NCBI GenBank assembly: GCA_022360335.1
Contig: JAKSCZ010000364.1
Span: forward strand, 1-7,186
Reading direction: 5' to 3'
DNA: 7,186 bases
DNA from: Pseudomonadota bacterium
GTDB taxonomy: Bacteria > Pseudomonadota > Gammaproteobacteria > Steroidobacterales > Woeseiaceae
How positions within the stretch are numbered: position 1 is the first letter of the stretch; the number at the start of each line of letters is the position of its first letter. Both the position numbers and the translations under genes were made by a program. Of the stretch, positions 1 to 6,641 are shown in pieces. The notes below the pieces were generated by a model, which saw only the letters and a program-made list of their open reading frames with translations, ran no database searches and was not told where the DNA came from.

Positions 1-204
1 GCCGTGATCCGGGCAGGCGCCGTGCGCGCCAAACCGATCGCGTTGACGGCGGTGGCCGCGATGCTCGGTGCGTTCTTCATCCTCGACGACCCGATCTTCA
101 ACGGGCTCGCCGTCTCGCTGATTTTCGGCATCTTCGTATCGACCTTGTTGACTCTTGTCGTTATACCTGTCCTTTACTATGCTTTCGCGTACTCCAGAGG
201 GTAG
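1..204 (+). CDS. RND-family efflux permease, C-terminal end (partial)
   Basis: This is the last 67 codons of an inner-membrane RND (resistance-nodulation-division) permease; the gene starts before the window. RND pumps are proton-driven and export drugs, metals or other compounds through a tripartite envelope complex. The visible part reads [16 protein letters not shown], then [20 protein letters not shown] and a final helix ending [14 protein letters not shown]. The 'VRAKPI.LTA' stretch before the penultimate membrane helix and the '[14 protein letters not shown]' last helix are typical of the RND C-terminus. The stop is TAG at 202-204. The DUF1538 gene begins 8 bases later, so the two are probably co-transcribed. 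The substrate class (metal or organic) cannot be decided from this fragment. Confidence 0.88.
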   Translation, partial: AVIRAGAVRAKPIALTAVAAMLGAFFILDDPIFNGLAVSLIFGIFVSTLLTLVVIPVLYYAFAYSRG

Positions 205-212
205 CGCAGCGC

Positions 213-956
213 TTGAAAGATTCCCTGATTGCATTGTCGAAGGATGCGCTGTCCAGCGTACGTGATCTCACGCCAATCGTAGTCGTTATCGCGGTCTTCC
301 AGGTCTTCGTGATCCGGCAGCCCGTGGACGGCTTCCTATCGCTGGCGTTCGGTGCGCTACTCGTCGTCGCGGGGCTCGCGTTCTTCATCTTCGGCCTCAG
401 GATCGCGTTGTTCCCGATCGGCGAGGAGATCGCGCACGCGCTCGCGAAGAAAGGCAGCGCGTTCTGGCTGTTCACGTTCGCATTCATCCTCGGTTTCGGT
501 ACGACGATCGCCGAGCCGGCCCTGCTGGCCGTCGCGCAGGAGGCGGCGCGCGTCGCGGTCAAGGCCGGCGTAATCGAGAACAACGAGGAGGCGAAAGCCG
601 CTTACGCGCTCGGCCTGCGGCTCGTCGTGGCCTTGTCGGTGGGCGTCGCGCTGCTGCTCGGCGTGTTCCGCATCCTGACCAACTGGTCGCTGCCGATCAT
701 GATCATCGGCGGCTACATCCTCGTCGTCCTGGTTACGGCCGTCGCGCCGCCGGAGATCGTCGGTATCGCCTACGACTCGGGCGGTGTGACGACGTCGACC
801 GTGACCGTGCCGCTGGTCACGGCGCTCGGCGTCGGGCTCGCCGGCTCACTCAAGGGCCGTAACCCCATGCTGGACGGCTTCGGCCTGATCGCGTTCGCCT
901 CGCTGACGCCCATTCTGTTCGTGCTCGGCTACGGGATCATCACGCGATGGACCTGA
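213..956 (+). CDS. DUF1538 membrane protein, first copy
   Basis: A 247-residue polytopic inner-membrane protein of the DUF1538 family. No biochemical function is established for the family as far as I know; a transporter or channel is an inference. Hydrophobic segments lie at about 21-34, 41-70, 85-110, 131-152, 160-178, 195-210 and 222-243. Family-type motifs are visible: [11 protein letters not shown] at 94-104, [14 protein letters not shown] at 187-200 and [11 protein letters not shown] at 215-225. The Thr/Ser/Gly-rich segment with an acidic residue inside the membrane region resembles substrate- or ion-binding loops of secondary transporters. The start is a TTG, with AGAGG at 196-200 about 12 bases upstream; no ATG or GTG in this frame gives the full N-terminus. 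Its end overlaps the next gene by 10 bases. Some DUF1538 proteins are double length, so the two genes here probably form a heteromeric pair. Confidence 0.85.
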   Translation: MKDSLIALSKDALSSVRDLTPIVVVIAVFQVFVIRQPVDGFLSLAFGALLVVAGLAFFIFGLRIALFPIGEEIAHALAKKGSAFWLFTFAFILGFGTTIAEPALLAVAQEAARVAVKAGVIENNEEAKAAYALGLRLVVALSVGVALLLGVFRILTNWSLPIMIIGGYILVVLVTAVAPPEIVGIAYDSGGVTTSTVTVPLVTALGVGLAGSLKGRNPMLDGFGLIAFASLTPILFVLGYGIITRWT

Positions 957-1711
957 TCCTCGAGAGCCTTGCCTTCGTCTGGAATAGCGCGGAGGACGTT
1001 GCGCCGATCGTCTTCTTCCTGTTTCTGTTCCAGCTGTTCGTGCTGCGCGAGCGCATCCCGAACGTCGGCCAGATCCTCGTCGGCTTCGTCTTCGTTGCGG
1101 TCGGCCTCGGCCTGTTCCTGGTCGGCCTCGACCAGACGCTGTTTCCGTTGGGCCGGCTGATGGCACAGCAACTGACCGACCCGGGGTTCATCGCCGAAGT
1201 CAGCGGTCACGTGAGGGATGCCCTGGTGTGGCAGGATTTCTACTGGGTCTACCTGTTCGCCGCATCCATGGGTTTCGCGACGACGCTGGCCGAACCGGCG
1301 CTCATGGCCGTGGCAATGAAGGCCAACGCGGTGTCGGGCGGCGCGATCGGCGTCTGGGGTCTGCGCGTGGCCGTCGCGACGGGTGTCAGCGTCGGCGTCG
1401 CGCTCGGGTGTTACCGGATCATTTCCGGCCTGCCGCTGCAGTATTTCATCGCGGCCGGCTACCTGGTCGTCATCGTACAAACCGCAATGGCGCCGAAGAT
1501 GATCGTGCCGTTAGCCTACGACTCCGGCGGCGTGACGACGTCGACCGTGACCGTGCCGCTGATCGCGGCCCTGGGTCTCGGGCTCGCCGAGTCGATTCCG
1601 GGACGCAGCCCGTTGCTGGACGGATTCGGACTGGTGGCGATCGCTGCCCTGTTTCCGATAATCTCGGTGCTCGCCTACGGCCAGTTCGCTGTGTTGAGAG
1701 GTAAGAAGTAA
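947..1711 (+). CDS. DUF1538 membrane protein, second copy
   Basis: A 254-residue paralogue of the preceding protein. It carries the same three motifs in the same order: [11 protein letters not shown] at 109-119, [14 protein letters not shown] at 191-204 and [11 protein letters not shown] at 219-229. It differs by an extra polar stretch of about 15 residues (roughly 75-95) before the first motif, where the first copy has a short loop. Hydrophobic segments at about 20-35, 42-68, 96-112, 135-153, 165-182, 203-215 and 227-250 mark it as an inner-membrane protein. The ATG start lies inside the upstream gene (10-base overlap), and its TAA stop shares one base with the ATG of the PII-like gene. That coupling suggests the two membrane halves and the regulator are made in fixed ratios. 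Function is unknown; a paired transporter is an inference. Confidence 0.86.
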   Translation: MDLILESLAFVWNSAEDVAPIVFFLFLFQLFVLRERIPNVGQILVGFVFVAVGLGLFLVGLDQTLFPLGRLMAQQLTDPGFIAEVSGHVRDALVWQDFYWVYLFAASMGFATTLAEPALMAVAMKANAVSGGAIGVWGLRVAVATGVSVGVALGCYRIISGLPLQYFIAAGYLVVIVQTAMAPKMIVPLAYDSGGVTTSTVTVPLIAALGLGLAESIPGRSPLLDGFGLVAIAALFPIISVLAYGQFAVLRGKK

Positions 1712-2061
1712 TGCATTTCAAACTGATAGTGGCCTTCGTCAGGGACGAGAAGACCGAGGCCGTCATGGAGGCCGCCCGCGAAGCCGGCGCAACCGGCTGC
1801 ACGGTCATCAACAACGCACGCGGGGAAGGCATCGAAACGGCGAAGACGTTCTTCGGGCTGACGCTGACGACGCAACGCGACGTGGTGCTGACGCTGGTCG
1901 AGAAGCATCTGAGCCGGCACATCCTGGAACACATCGGCGAAGTGGGCGAATTCGATTCGGAACCGGGAACCGGTATTGCCATGATGCTCGACGTCGAGGA
2001 TGCCGTGGGCGTCATGCACCAGGCGCAGGAACTGAGCGAACTTGTGGAGGAAAATCTATGA
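1711..2061 (+). CDS. PII-like (GlnB-superfamily) signalling protein
   Basis: A 116-residue soluble protein with the layout of a PII-superfamily trimer subunit. Strand 1 is FKLIVAFV (3-10). A helix about 13-25 leads to the G26-A-T-G turn and a second strand ending at the NARGEG segment (35-40), the base of the T-loop. The third strand is DVVLTLVEK (57-65). A B-loop-like segment IGEVGEFDSEPGTGIAMML (75-93) is followed by VEDAVGV, matching the 'VEEAIRI' end of PII proteins. Canonical PII proteins bind ATP/ADP and 2-oxoglutarate in the subunit clefts and control partners through the T-loop. Here the T-loop (about 37-53) is diverged and has no tyrosine, so GlnD-type uridylylation is not expected. 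A GAGAGG ribosome site (1696-1701) precedes the ATG. The likely partners are the DUF1538 pair, by context only. It could belong to the PII group reported beside RND pumps (PII-NG). Confidence 0.82.
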   Translation: MHFKLIVAFVRDEKTEAVMEAAREAGATGCTVINNARGEGIETAKTFFGLTLTTQRDVVLTLVEKHLSRHILEHIGEVGEFDSEPGTGIAMMLDVEDAVGVMHQAQELSELVEENL

Positions 2062-2465
2062 CCGGCGAGAACTGGGGTCGCGTGCGCGACTGCATGAAGA
2101 CCGAGGTCACCGAGGTCGACGGCCGGCTCGACGTGCTGTCCGCGCTGAAGCTCATGAAGAAGGCCGGGACGACCAGCCTGATCGTGAAGCGCCGCGATGA
2201 GAGCGACGAGTACGGCATGCTGCTGTTCTCGGACATCGCGAAGCACGTGATCGGCAAGGACCGTGCTCCCGAGCGCGTCAACGTGTACGAGATCATGGCG
2301 AAACCCGTCATCTGCGTCCGCCCCGACATGCACATCCGTTACTGTGCCCGCCTGTTCGAGAACTTCGGCATCGGCCACGCGCCGGTCGAGGAGGACGGCA
2401 GGATCGTCGGCATGGTGAGCTACTACCGGCTCGTTCTCTACGGACTCCCCAACCTGGACGATTGA
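2058..2465 (+). CDS. Tandem CBS-domain protein
   Basis: A 135-residue protein that is essentially one Bateman module: CBS domain 1 at about 8-66 and CBS domain 2 at about 77-130. The repeated pattern is visible as 'V.DCMKTEVTEVDGRLDVLSA' with SLIVK and FSDIAKHVI, then 'VYEIMAKPVICVRPDMHIR' with GHAPVEEDGRIVGMVSYYRL. CBS pairs usually bind adenine nucleotides (AMP, ADP, ATP, SAM or c-di-AMP) and gate an attached or partner protein, often a transporter or channel. There is no other domain, so it must act on a partner. The ATG overlaps the PII-like stop by 4 bases (ATGA) and has a strong GGAGG site at 2046-2050. Position argues for a regulatory role on the DUF1538 pair together with the PII-like protein. 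Ligand and partner are not shown. Confidence 0.85.
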   Translation: MTGENWGRVRDCMKTEVTEVDGRLDVLSALKLMKKAGTTSLIVKRRDESDEYGMLLFSDIAKHVIGKDRAPERVNVYEIMAKPVICVRPDMHIRYCARLFENFGIGHAPVEEDGRIVGMVSYYRLVLYGLPNLDD

Positions 2466-2468
2466 TCC

Positions 2469-4541
2469 GTGTTGTCGATTACCTTGAGCGCCGCGGTCGT
2501 CGCGGCAGGGGGCGCGCTCGCGCCCGCAGCGCAGGAACCTGCGATCGACGAGATCGTCGTCACGTCGCGTTACCGCGCGGAGAAACTGTCCGACGTTCCC
2601 GATTCGATCACGGCGTTTACGGCCGACGAGGTCGAACGCTACCGGATCGAACGCATCAATCGCGTCGCGTCGCTGACGCCGAACCTGCGATTCTCCGACG
2701 ATCAGGAAGTCGGCGTCGGCACGCTCGTCATCCGCGGCGTCAGACAGAACCGCGGTACCGGGCAGCCGCCCGTTTCGTTCCGCATCGACGGCGTCAGCGC
2801 GACCAACAACCTGCTGACGACGCAGGAGTTGTTCGATATCGAGAGCATCGACGTGTTGCGCGGTCCGCAAGGTGCGCTGTACGGCCGCAACGCGATCGGC
2901 GGCGCCGTGCTCGTCGCGACGCGCCGGCCGACGCCGGAACCCGAATTCGGTTTCCGGATCGCGGCGGCGCAAGGCGAGGACTATGTCCTGAACGGCCATG
3001 CGTCCGGCCCGGTCGCCGGCGAGTCGCTGCTCGGGCGGTTCACGTTCCGCCTGCAGGACAGGGAAGGGCAGTTGCGCAACGCCTATCTCGGCGATGCATA
3101 CGTCGATTACAAGGAATCGGCTGCATTCCGCGGCCGGCTGCTGTATACGCCGAACGACCGGCTGAGCGTCGACCTGAGAGCGCACTCTCTCGACCAGGAC
3201 GGCGGGTCCGGTTACTTCATGCCGGGCAGCGACTTCTTCCTGCCGCTGCCGCCGCCGAACGCGCCGATCGTCGTCGACGTGCCCGAGTACGAGATCCAGT
3301 CGAACCGTCTCGGCGAGTCCTTCGTCGAGTCGAAGGAGGTTGCGGCCAAGATCGATTACGACCTCGGCTGGGCGACGCTGACGTCGGTTACGTCGTTCAC
3401 CGACGTCGATTCCGGCAACGACCAGGACCTGGATCAGACGCTCGTCGAGGCGATCGACATCGTCGTCGTCGACAGGTCAGAAACCGTCGCGCAGGAACTG
3501 CGGCTGGTCTCGCCCGACGATGTCGCGCTGCGCTGGGTCGCAGGCGTTCAGTACTTCAGCCAGGAGCGCTTCCGTTCGCTCGCGACGACGTTCCTCGGCA
3601 CGCCGGTGCCGCCCGCGGCCCAGGATCTCGAACTCGAGGACCTTGCCGTGTTCGGCAGCCTGAGCTACGACCTCAGCGACGCGCTGGAACTGACGCTCGC
3701 GTTTCGCTGGGACGAGGAAACGCCCGAGGATCTGACCCAGGGCCGCAGCCGCGCGTTCACGGAGTTCCAGCCCAAGGCCAGCCTGGCCTACCGCTTCGAC
3801 GAACGCCTCCTCGCCTACGTCACGGCCGGCAAGGGCTTTCGCGCCGGCGGTTTCAACAACGTCGCGCCGGGCAGCAGCTTCCAGCCCGGCTTCGAGCGCG
3901 AGTCGCTGATCAGCTACGAAGCCGGAATCAAGACGAGCGGTCTCGGCGGCCGGTTGCGCGCAGGGATGTCGCTGTTCTTCATCGACTACACGGATCAGCA
4001 GTTCTTCCTGTTCGACCAGACGGGCACGCAGGCGAACATCAATATCGGCAAGAGCGAGATAGCGGGCGGCGAACTCGAGCTTACCGCGCGGCCGGCCGAT
4101 TCGCTTCTTCTCAGTCTCGGTATCGGCTTTACCGACAGCGAAATCGTCGAGTACGAGGACATCCCGGGTGTGCTGGTGCCGGCAAGCGAGATCGTCGGCC
4201 GCAAGGTTCCGGGCGCACCGGTGCTGTCGGCCAGCCTGGCGGTGCAGCACTCGGCATCGCTGGGCAGCTCGACGGATCTCGTCACGCGCCTCGACGTCGA
4301 GCACCGCGGCAAGACCTACTGGACGCTGGACAACGTCGATACGCAGCCCGCGTACGAGCTCGTCAACCTGAGCGTGGCGCTCGAGACCGGGCGCTGGGCG
4401 CTGCGCGCGTTCGCCGACAACCTGCTCGACGAGGACTACATCGAGTGGTTCTTCGGCGCGCGTTTCATCGGCCTGCCGGCCGATATCGCCTGGCCGAGCC
4501 GGCCGCGGCAGGCCGGAATCGAGTTCTCGATGGCGTTCTGA
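2469..4541 (+). CDS. TonB-dependent outer-membrane receptor
   Basis: A 690-residue ligand-gated outer-membrane barrel powered by TonB-ExbB-ExbD. The N-terminus (1-21) is a hydrophobic Ala-rich export signal, probably cut near ALAPAAQ. A TonB-box-like IDEIVVTSR follows at about 26-34. The plug (about 40-152) contains LVIRGVRQN, FRIDGVS and the classic SIDVLRGPQGALYGRNAIGG. The rest is a 22-strand-type barrel ending in WALRAFADNLLDEDYIEW and a terminal Phe (EFSMAF) for BAM-dependent insertion. Length fits a receptor without an N-terminal signalling domain. The start is odd: GTG at 2469, 3 bases after the CBS stop in the same frame, with no clear ribosome site and no positive charge at the N-terminus. 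The in-frame TGA at 2463-2465 rules out an earlier start; TTG at 2472 is possible. Translational coupling to the CBS gene is inferred. The substrate (siderophore, cofactor or oligomer) is unknown. Confidence 0.92.
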   Translation: MLSITLSAAVVAAGGALAPAAQEPAIDEIVVTSRYRAEKLSDVPDSITAFTADEVERYRIERINRVASLTPNLRFSDDQEVGVGTLVIRGVRQNRGTGQPPVSFRIDGVSATNNLLTTQELFDIESIDVLRGPQGALYGRNAIGGAVLVATRRPTPEPEFGFRIAAAQGEDYVLNGHASGPVAGESLLGRFTFRLQDREGQLRNAYLGDAYVDYKESAAFRGRLLYTPNDRLSVDLRAHSLDQDGGSGYFMPGSDFFLPLPPPNAPIVVDVPEYEIQSNRLGESFVESKEVAAKIDYDLGWATLTSVTSFTDVDSGNDQDLDQTLVEAIDIVVVDRSETVAQELRLVSPDDVALRWVAGVQYFSQERFRSLATTFLGTPVPPAAQDLELEDLAVFGSLSYDLSDALELTLAFRWDEETPEDLTQGRSRAFTEFQPKASLAYRFDERLLAYVTAGKGFRAGGFNNVAPGSSFQPGFERESLISYEAGIKTSGLGGRLRAGMSLFFIDYTDQQFFLFDQTGTQANINIGKSEIAGGELELTARPADSLLLSLGIGFTDSEIVEYEDIPGVLVPASEIVGRKVPGAPVLSASLAVQHSASLGSSTDLVTRLDVEHRGKTYWTLDNVDTQPAYELVNLSVALETGRWALRAFADNLLDEDYIEWFFGARFIGLPADIAWPSRPRQAGIEFSMAF

Positions 4542-4553
4542 ACGTAAGTGAAA

Positions 4554-4570
4554 ACCGATACGCCATCGGT
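4554..4570. repeat. Small perfect palindrome between receptor and MFS genes
   Basis: ACCGAT (4554-4559) and ATCGGT (4565-4570) form a perfect 6-bp inverted repeat around a 5-base spacer. It sits in the only gap between the receptor and the MFS gene, upstream of the candidate promoter at 4582-4609. There is no T-run after it on the plus strand; on the minus strand it is followed by TTTT, but no minus-strand gene ends there. It could be an operator half-site pair or a weak hairpin. Confidence 0.35.
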
Positions 4571-4581
4571 AGATATCGGCG

Positions 4582-4609
4582 CTGCAATCTCCCCGGCCGT
4601 TGTTATCAT
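4582..4609 (+). promoter_or_regulatory. Candidate extended -10 promoter for the MFS gene
   Basis: TATCAT at 4604-4609 matches the sigma-70 -10 box at five of six positions and is directly preceded by TGT (4601-4603), the extended -10 signature. The -35 candidate CTGCAA (4582-4587, 16-base spacer) is poor. Transcription would begin near 4616, leaving about 40 bases of leader before the ATG at 4656. This would let the carrier be expressed apart from the upstream operon. Confidence 0.4.
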
Positions 4610-4655
4610 TGCGCCGCAGTTTCGCCTGGAGCAACCTGACGGCTTGGAGGCCATC

Positions 4656-6005
4656 ATGGGACACACGATCGCGGCGGCCAGCCGCTGGCTCATCGTCATT
4701 GGTGCAATTCTGATTCAACTGGCACTCGGTGCCATCTACGCCTGGTCGGTATTTACCGCGAGGCTGACGGATGCAGGCGGCGTGTACGCCTTCTCGGCCA
4801 GCCAGACGGCCTGGGTATTCTCGGCAGGACTTGCGACGTTTGCGACCGTCATGGTCCTGGCCGGACGCGTGTTGCCGCACGTCGGTCCGCGGGCCCTGTC
4901 GCTCGCCGGCGGCCTGCTGCTCGGCGCGGGATACGTGCTGGGCGGGCTGTTCGGGAGCAGTTTCTGGGTGCAGCTCACGTGCATCGGCATCGTCGCGGGG
5001 GCGGGTATCGGCCTGGCCTACGTCGTTCCGATCGCGGTCTGCGTCAAGTGGTTCCCCGACAAGAAGGGGCTGATCACGGGCCTCGCCGTGGCCGGCTTCG
5101 GCTTCGGCGCCACCATCTGGGTCAAGCTCGCCGGCTCCTGGTTCGGCGGGCTGCTCAATACGACGAGCGTGTTCGACCTGCCCGGCGTACAGAGCGTCTT
5201 CGTGATCTACGGCATCACGTTCGCGGCGCTCGTGCTACTCGGCAGTATCGTCATGGTCAATCCGCCGGACGACTTCGTTCCCGCCGGGTGGACGCCGCCC
5301 GTTACGGCGGACGGCGGACAGGAGGGCGGCGTCGAATACCGGGCGCGCGACATGCTGCGCACGCCGCAGTTCTACATGCTCTGGTCCGTGTTCATGTTCG
5401 CCGGTATCGCGGGCCTGATGGTGATCTACTGCATCAAGCTCTTCGGTATCGATGCGCTCGAGTACAAGGGCATCGCGAACGCCGGCGCGATAACCGGCAC
5501 GGCGATGGCCTGGTACGCGATCTTCAACGGGCTGGGGCGCATCGCGTGGGGAAGCATCTCGGACCGCATGGGCAGGCGCCGGACCATCATCTTCATGTCG
5601 GCGCTGCAGGGCATCACGATGCTGGCGACGTATCACGTCTTCATCTCGTTCGGCATGGTCTACGGCTTCATCTTTGCAGCGGCCCTGATCGGCTTCAACT
5701 ACGGCGGTAGCTTCGCGCTGTTCCCCGCGATTACGGCGGATTATTTCGGCAACAAGAACGTCGGCAGCAATTACGGCTGGATATTCACGGCCTACGGCGT
5801 TGCCGGGCTGGCCGGGCCGCTTCTGGCCGGGTATTTCAAGGACGCGGCACAGGGCGCGGTACAGCCGTCGGTATGGATGACGCCGTTCATCATCGCCGGT
5901 ACGGTTTGCCTGATAGGCGCCGTCGTCATGACCTTTGCGACGCGGCCGTCGAAGACGGCGCCCGGAATCAACGCTTCCGCGGCGCCATCCGACGCTCCCG
6001 CGTGA
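4656..6005 (+). CDS. MFS carrier, oxalate/formate antiporter (OFA) family
   Basis: A 449-residue 12-helix inner-membrane major facilitator of the OFA (OxlT-like) family, which exchanges or imports small carboxylates. Helix 1 reads LIQLALGAIYAWSVF, the family-type start. The loop after helix 2 has GRVLPHVGPR. KWFPDKKGLITGLAVAGFGF lies after helix 4. The central loop (about 200-230) is polar, followed by DMLRTPQFYMLW before helix 7. GLGRIAWGSISDRMGRRR marks the conserved loop between helices 8 and 9. The helix 11 stretch (YGWIFTAYGVAGLAGPLLAG) has no lysine; OxlT uses a helix 11 lysine for oxalate, so the substrate probably differs. The start is set by TTGGAGG at 4644-4650, 5 bases before the ATG; an upstream in-frame GTG at 4548 would add 36 non-family residues and has no ribosome site. 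Its 3' end overlaps the opposing YgbA-family gene. Confidence 0.9.
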   Translation: MGHTIAAASRWLIVIGAILIQLALGAIYAWSVFTARLTDAGGVYAFSASQTAWVFSAGLATFATVMVLAGRVLPHVGPRALSLAGGLLLGAGYVLGGLFGSSFWVQLTCIGIVAGAGIGLAYVVPIAVCVKWFPDKKGLITGLAVAGFGFGATIWVKLAGSWFGGLLNTTSVFDLPGVQSVFVIYGITFAALVLLGSIVMVNPPDDFVPAGWTPPVTADGGQEGGVEYRARDMLRTPQFYMLWSVFMFAGIAGLMVIYCIKLFGIDALEYKGIANAGAITGTAMAWYAIFNGLGRIAWGSISDRMGRRRTIIFMSALQGITMLATYHVFISFGMVYGFIFAAALIGFNYGGSFALFPAITADYFGNKNVGSNYGWIFTAYGVAGLAGPLLAGYFKDAAQGAVQPSVWMTPFIIAGTVCLIGAVVMTFATRPSKTAPGINASAAPSDAPA

Positions 6006-6327
6006 GCTCGCGCGGGTGGATGGCCTTGCGCAGGCCGTCCACCTTATGCGCGATCGCCATCAAGGGATGGCGCAACAGCATGCGCGGTCCGGAATAGCGC
6101 ATGATCTGACGGGCCTTGGCCCTGTACTGGGGCTTGTAGCAGTGGATCGGACAGTTCGCGCAGGTGGGCTTGTCTTCGCCGTAGGGGCACTTGTCGAGCC
6201 GCACCTCGGCGTAGTCGAGGAAGCGGGCGCACTCGCCGCACAGCGTATCGCCGGTGCCGTGATGTGACGAGCAATACATGCCGACCATCGTCGCCATCGT
6301 CCGTCTTTCCCGTTCCAGGTGATCCAT
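5968..6327 (-). CDS. ygbA: YgbA-family nitrosative-stress protein
   Basis: A 119-residue cytoplasmic Cys-rich protein of the YgbA family, which databases call 'nitrous oxide-stimulated promoter family'. In enterobacteria ygbA is induced by nitric oxide through NsrR and helps recovery from nitrosative stress. Seven cysteines are visible at 19, 30, 33, 47, 56, 59 and 63. They are arranged as MYCSSHH, LCGEC, RLDKCPYGEDKPTCANCP and HCYKP, consistent with an Fe-S or metal site. The family block MRYSGPRMLLRHPLMAI is at 76-92, and the C-terminal 25 residues are basic and variable. The ATG at 6327-6325 has only a weak GGGG (minus strand, 6338-6335) 7 bases upstream; Met11 is an alternative start. It converges with the MFS gene, the two coding ends overlapping by 38 bases. 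No clear NsrR-type palindrome is seen upstream. Symbol given by family resemblance. Confidence 0.88.
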   Translation of the reverse strand: MDHLERERRTMATMVGMYCSSHHGTGDTLCGECARFLDYAEVRLDKCPYGEDKPTCANCPIHCYKPQYRAKARQIMRYSGPRMLLRHPLMAIAHKVDGLRKAIHPRELTRERRMAPRKR

Positions 6328-6425
6328 GAGCGCGCCCCGGTGCCTGATAAAGGCCCTATTCTAGGCGCGCCCGGGTCGGGATTCGTCGCGGATAACCGAG
6401 AGGCGGGTGTGGTAAATAGGACTGG

Positions 6426-6454
6426 AAGGCTTCCCGGCCGAGCGGCGAAGCCTT
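6426..6454. repeat. Strong intergenic hairpin
   Basis: AAGGCTTC (6426-6433) and GAAGCCTT (6447-6454) form a perfect 8-bp inverted repeat. Inside it CCG (6434-6436) can pair with CGG (6443-6445), giving about 11 pairs with one bulged C and a 6-base loop. It lies in the 210-base gap between the YgbA-family gene (leaving leftwards) and the toxin remnant (leaving rightwards). Neither strand has a T-run after it, so a standard terminator is unlikely. It may be a REP-like repeat, a leader structure or an operator. Nothing else is recognised in 6328-6507 apart from a weak TAGAAT (6363-6358, minus strand) that could be the -10 of the YgbA-family gene. Confidence 0.5.
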
Positions 6455-6507
6455 GTCGGATGCCGGTCGACAAATTGCCGCGATTGCCGGGTTGAGCACT
6501 CGTATAA

Positions 6508-6639
6508 CCGCTGGATTTTCGCGGTCCAGAGACCAGAATGCGAAAGTCCGGGTATCGTGAAGTTATGTACAAGGTTGAGGACAAACAATTGCGCGTCATG
6601 GTTATTGACGTGACAGCACACGATTATCGGAGGAAGTAA
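6508..6639 (+). pseudogene. RelE/ParE-like toxin, C-terminal remnant
   Basis: The frame ending at TAA 6637-6639 encodes ...SGYREVMYKVEDKQLRV and MVIDVTAHDYRRK. This resembles the last strands of RelE-type mRNA-cleaving toxins: compare the 'SGYRLVY.V.D..V.V.VI.VG' end of E. coli RelE, including the GYR arginine. In-frame stops at 6493-6495 and 6505-6507 close the frame, leaving at most 43 codons, against about 85-95 for a full toxin. No other frame upstream shows a toxin N-terminus, so a simple frameshift is not evident and a 5' deletion is more likely. The first ATG in frame is 6538, without a ribosome site. The stop lies 2 bases before the XRE antitoxin ATG, the toxin-first order of HigBA-like modules. 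The call rests on memory of the family pattern; a short translated leader peptide is the alternative. Confidence 0.6.
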
Positions 6640-6641
6640 CA

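Noticed and set aside
1470..3185. Long minus-strand open frame (about 570 codons) opposite the second DUF1538, PII-like, CBS and receptor genes
   Set aside because: It spans four well-supported plus-strand genes; its product is Arg/Asp-rich with no recognisable domain. High-GC antisense frames like this are expected by chance. The same holds for minus-strand frames at 929-1480 and 3477-4880.
2462..4639. 725-codon plus-strand frame overlapping the TonB receptor in another phase
   Set aside because: The product is Arg-rich and low in complexity, a frame-shifted shadow of the receptor, whose plug and barrel motifs are intact in the other frame.
4548..4655. Upstream GTG start adding 36 residues to the MFS carrier
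   Set aside because: There is no ribosome site, the extra residues are not family-like, a candidate -10 lies within them, and a strong TTGGAGG sits 5 bases before ATG 4656.
6503..6508. TATAAC as a -10 box for the toxin remnant and XRE genes
   Set aside because: No -35-like hexamer lies at a 15-19 base spacing and there is no extended -10 TG.
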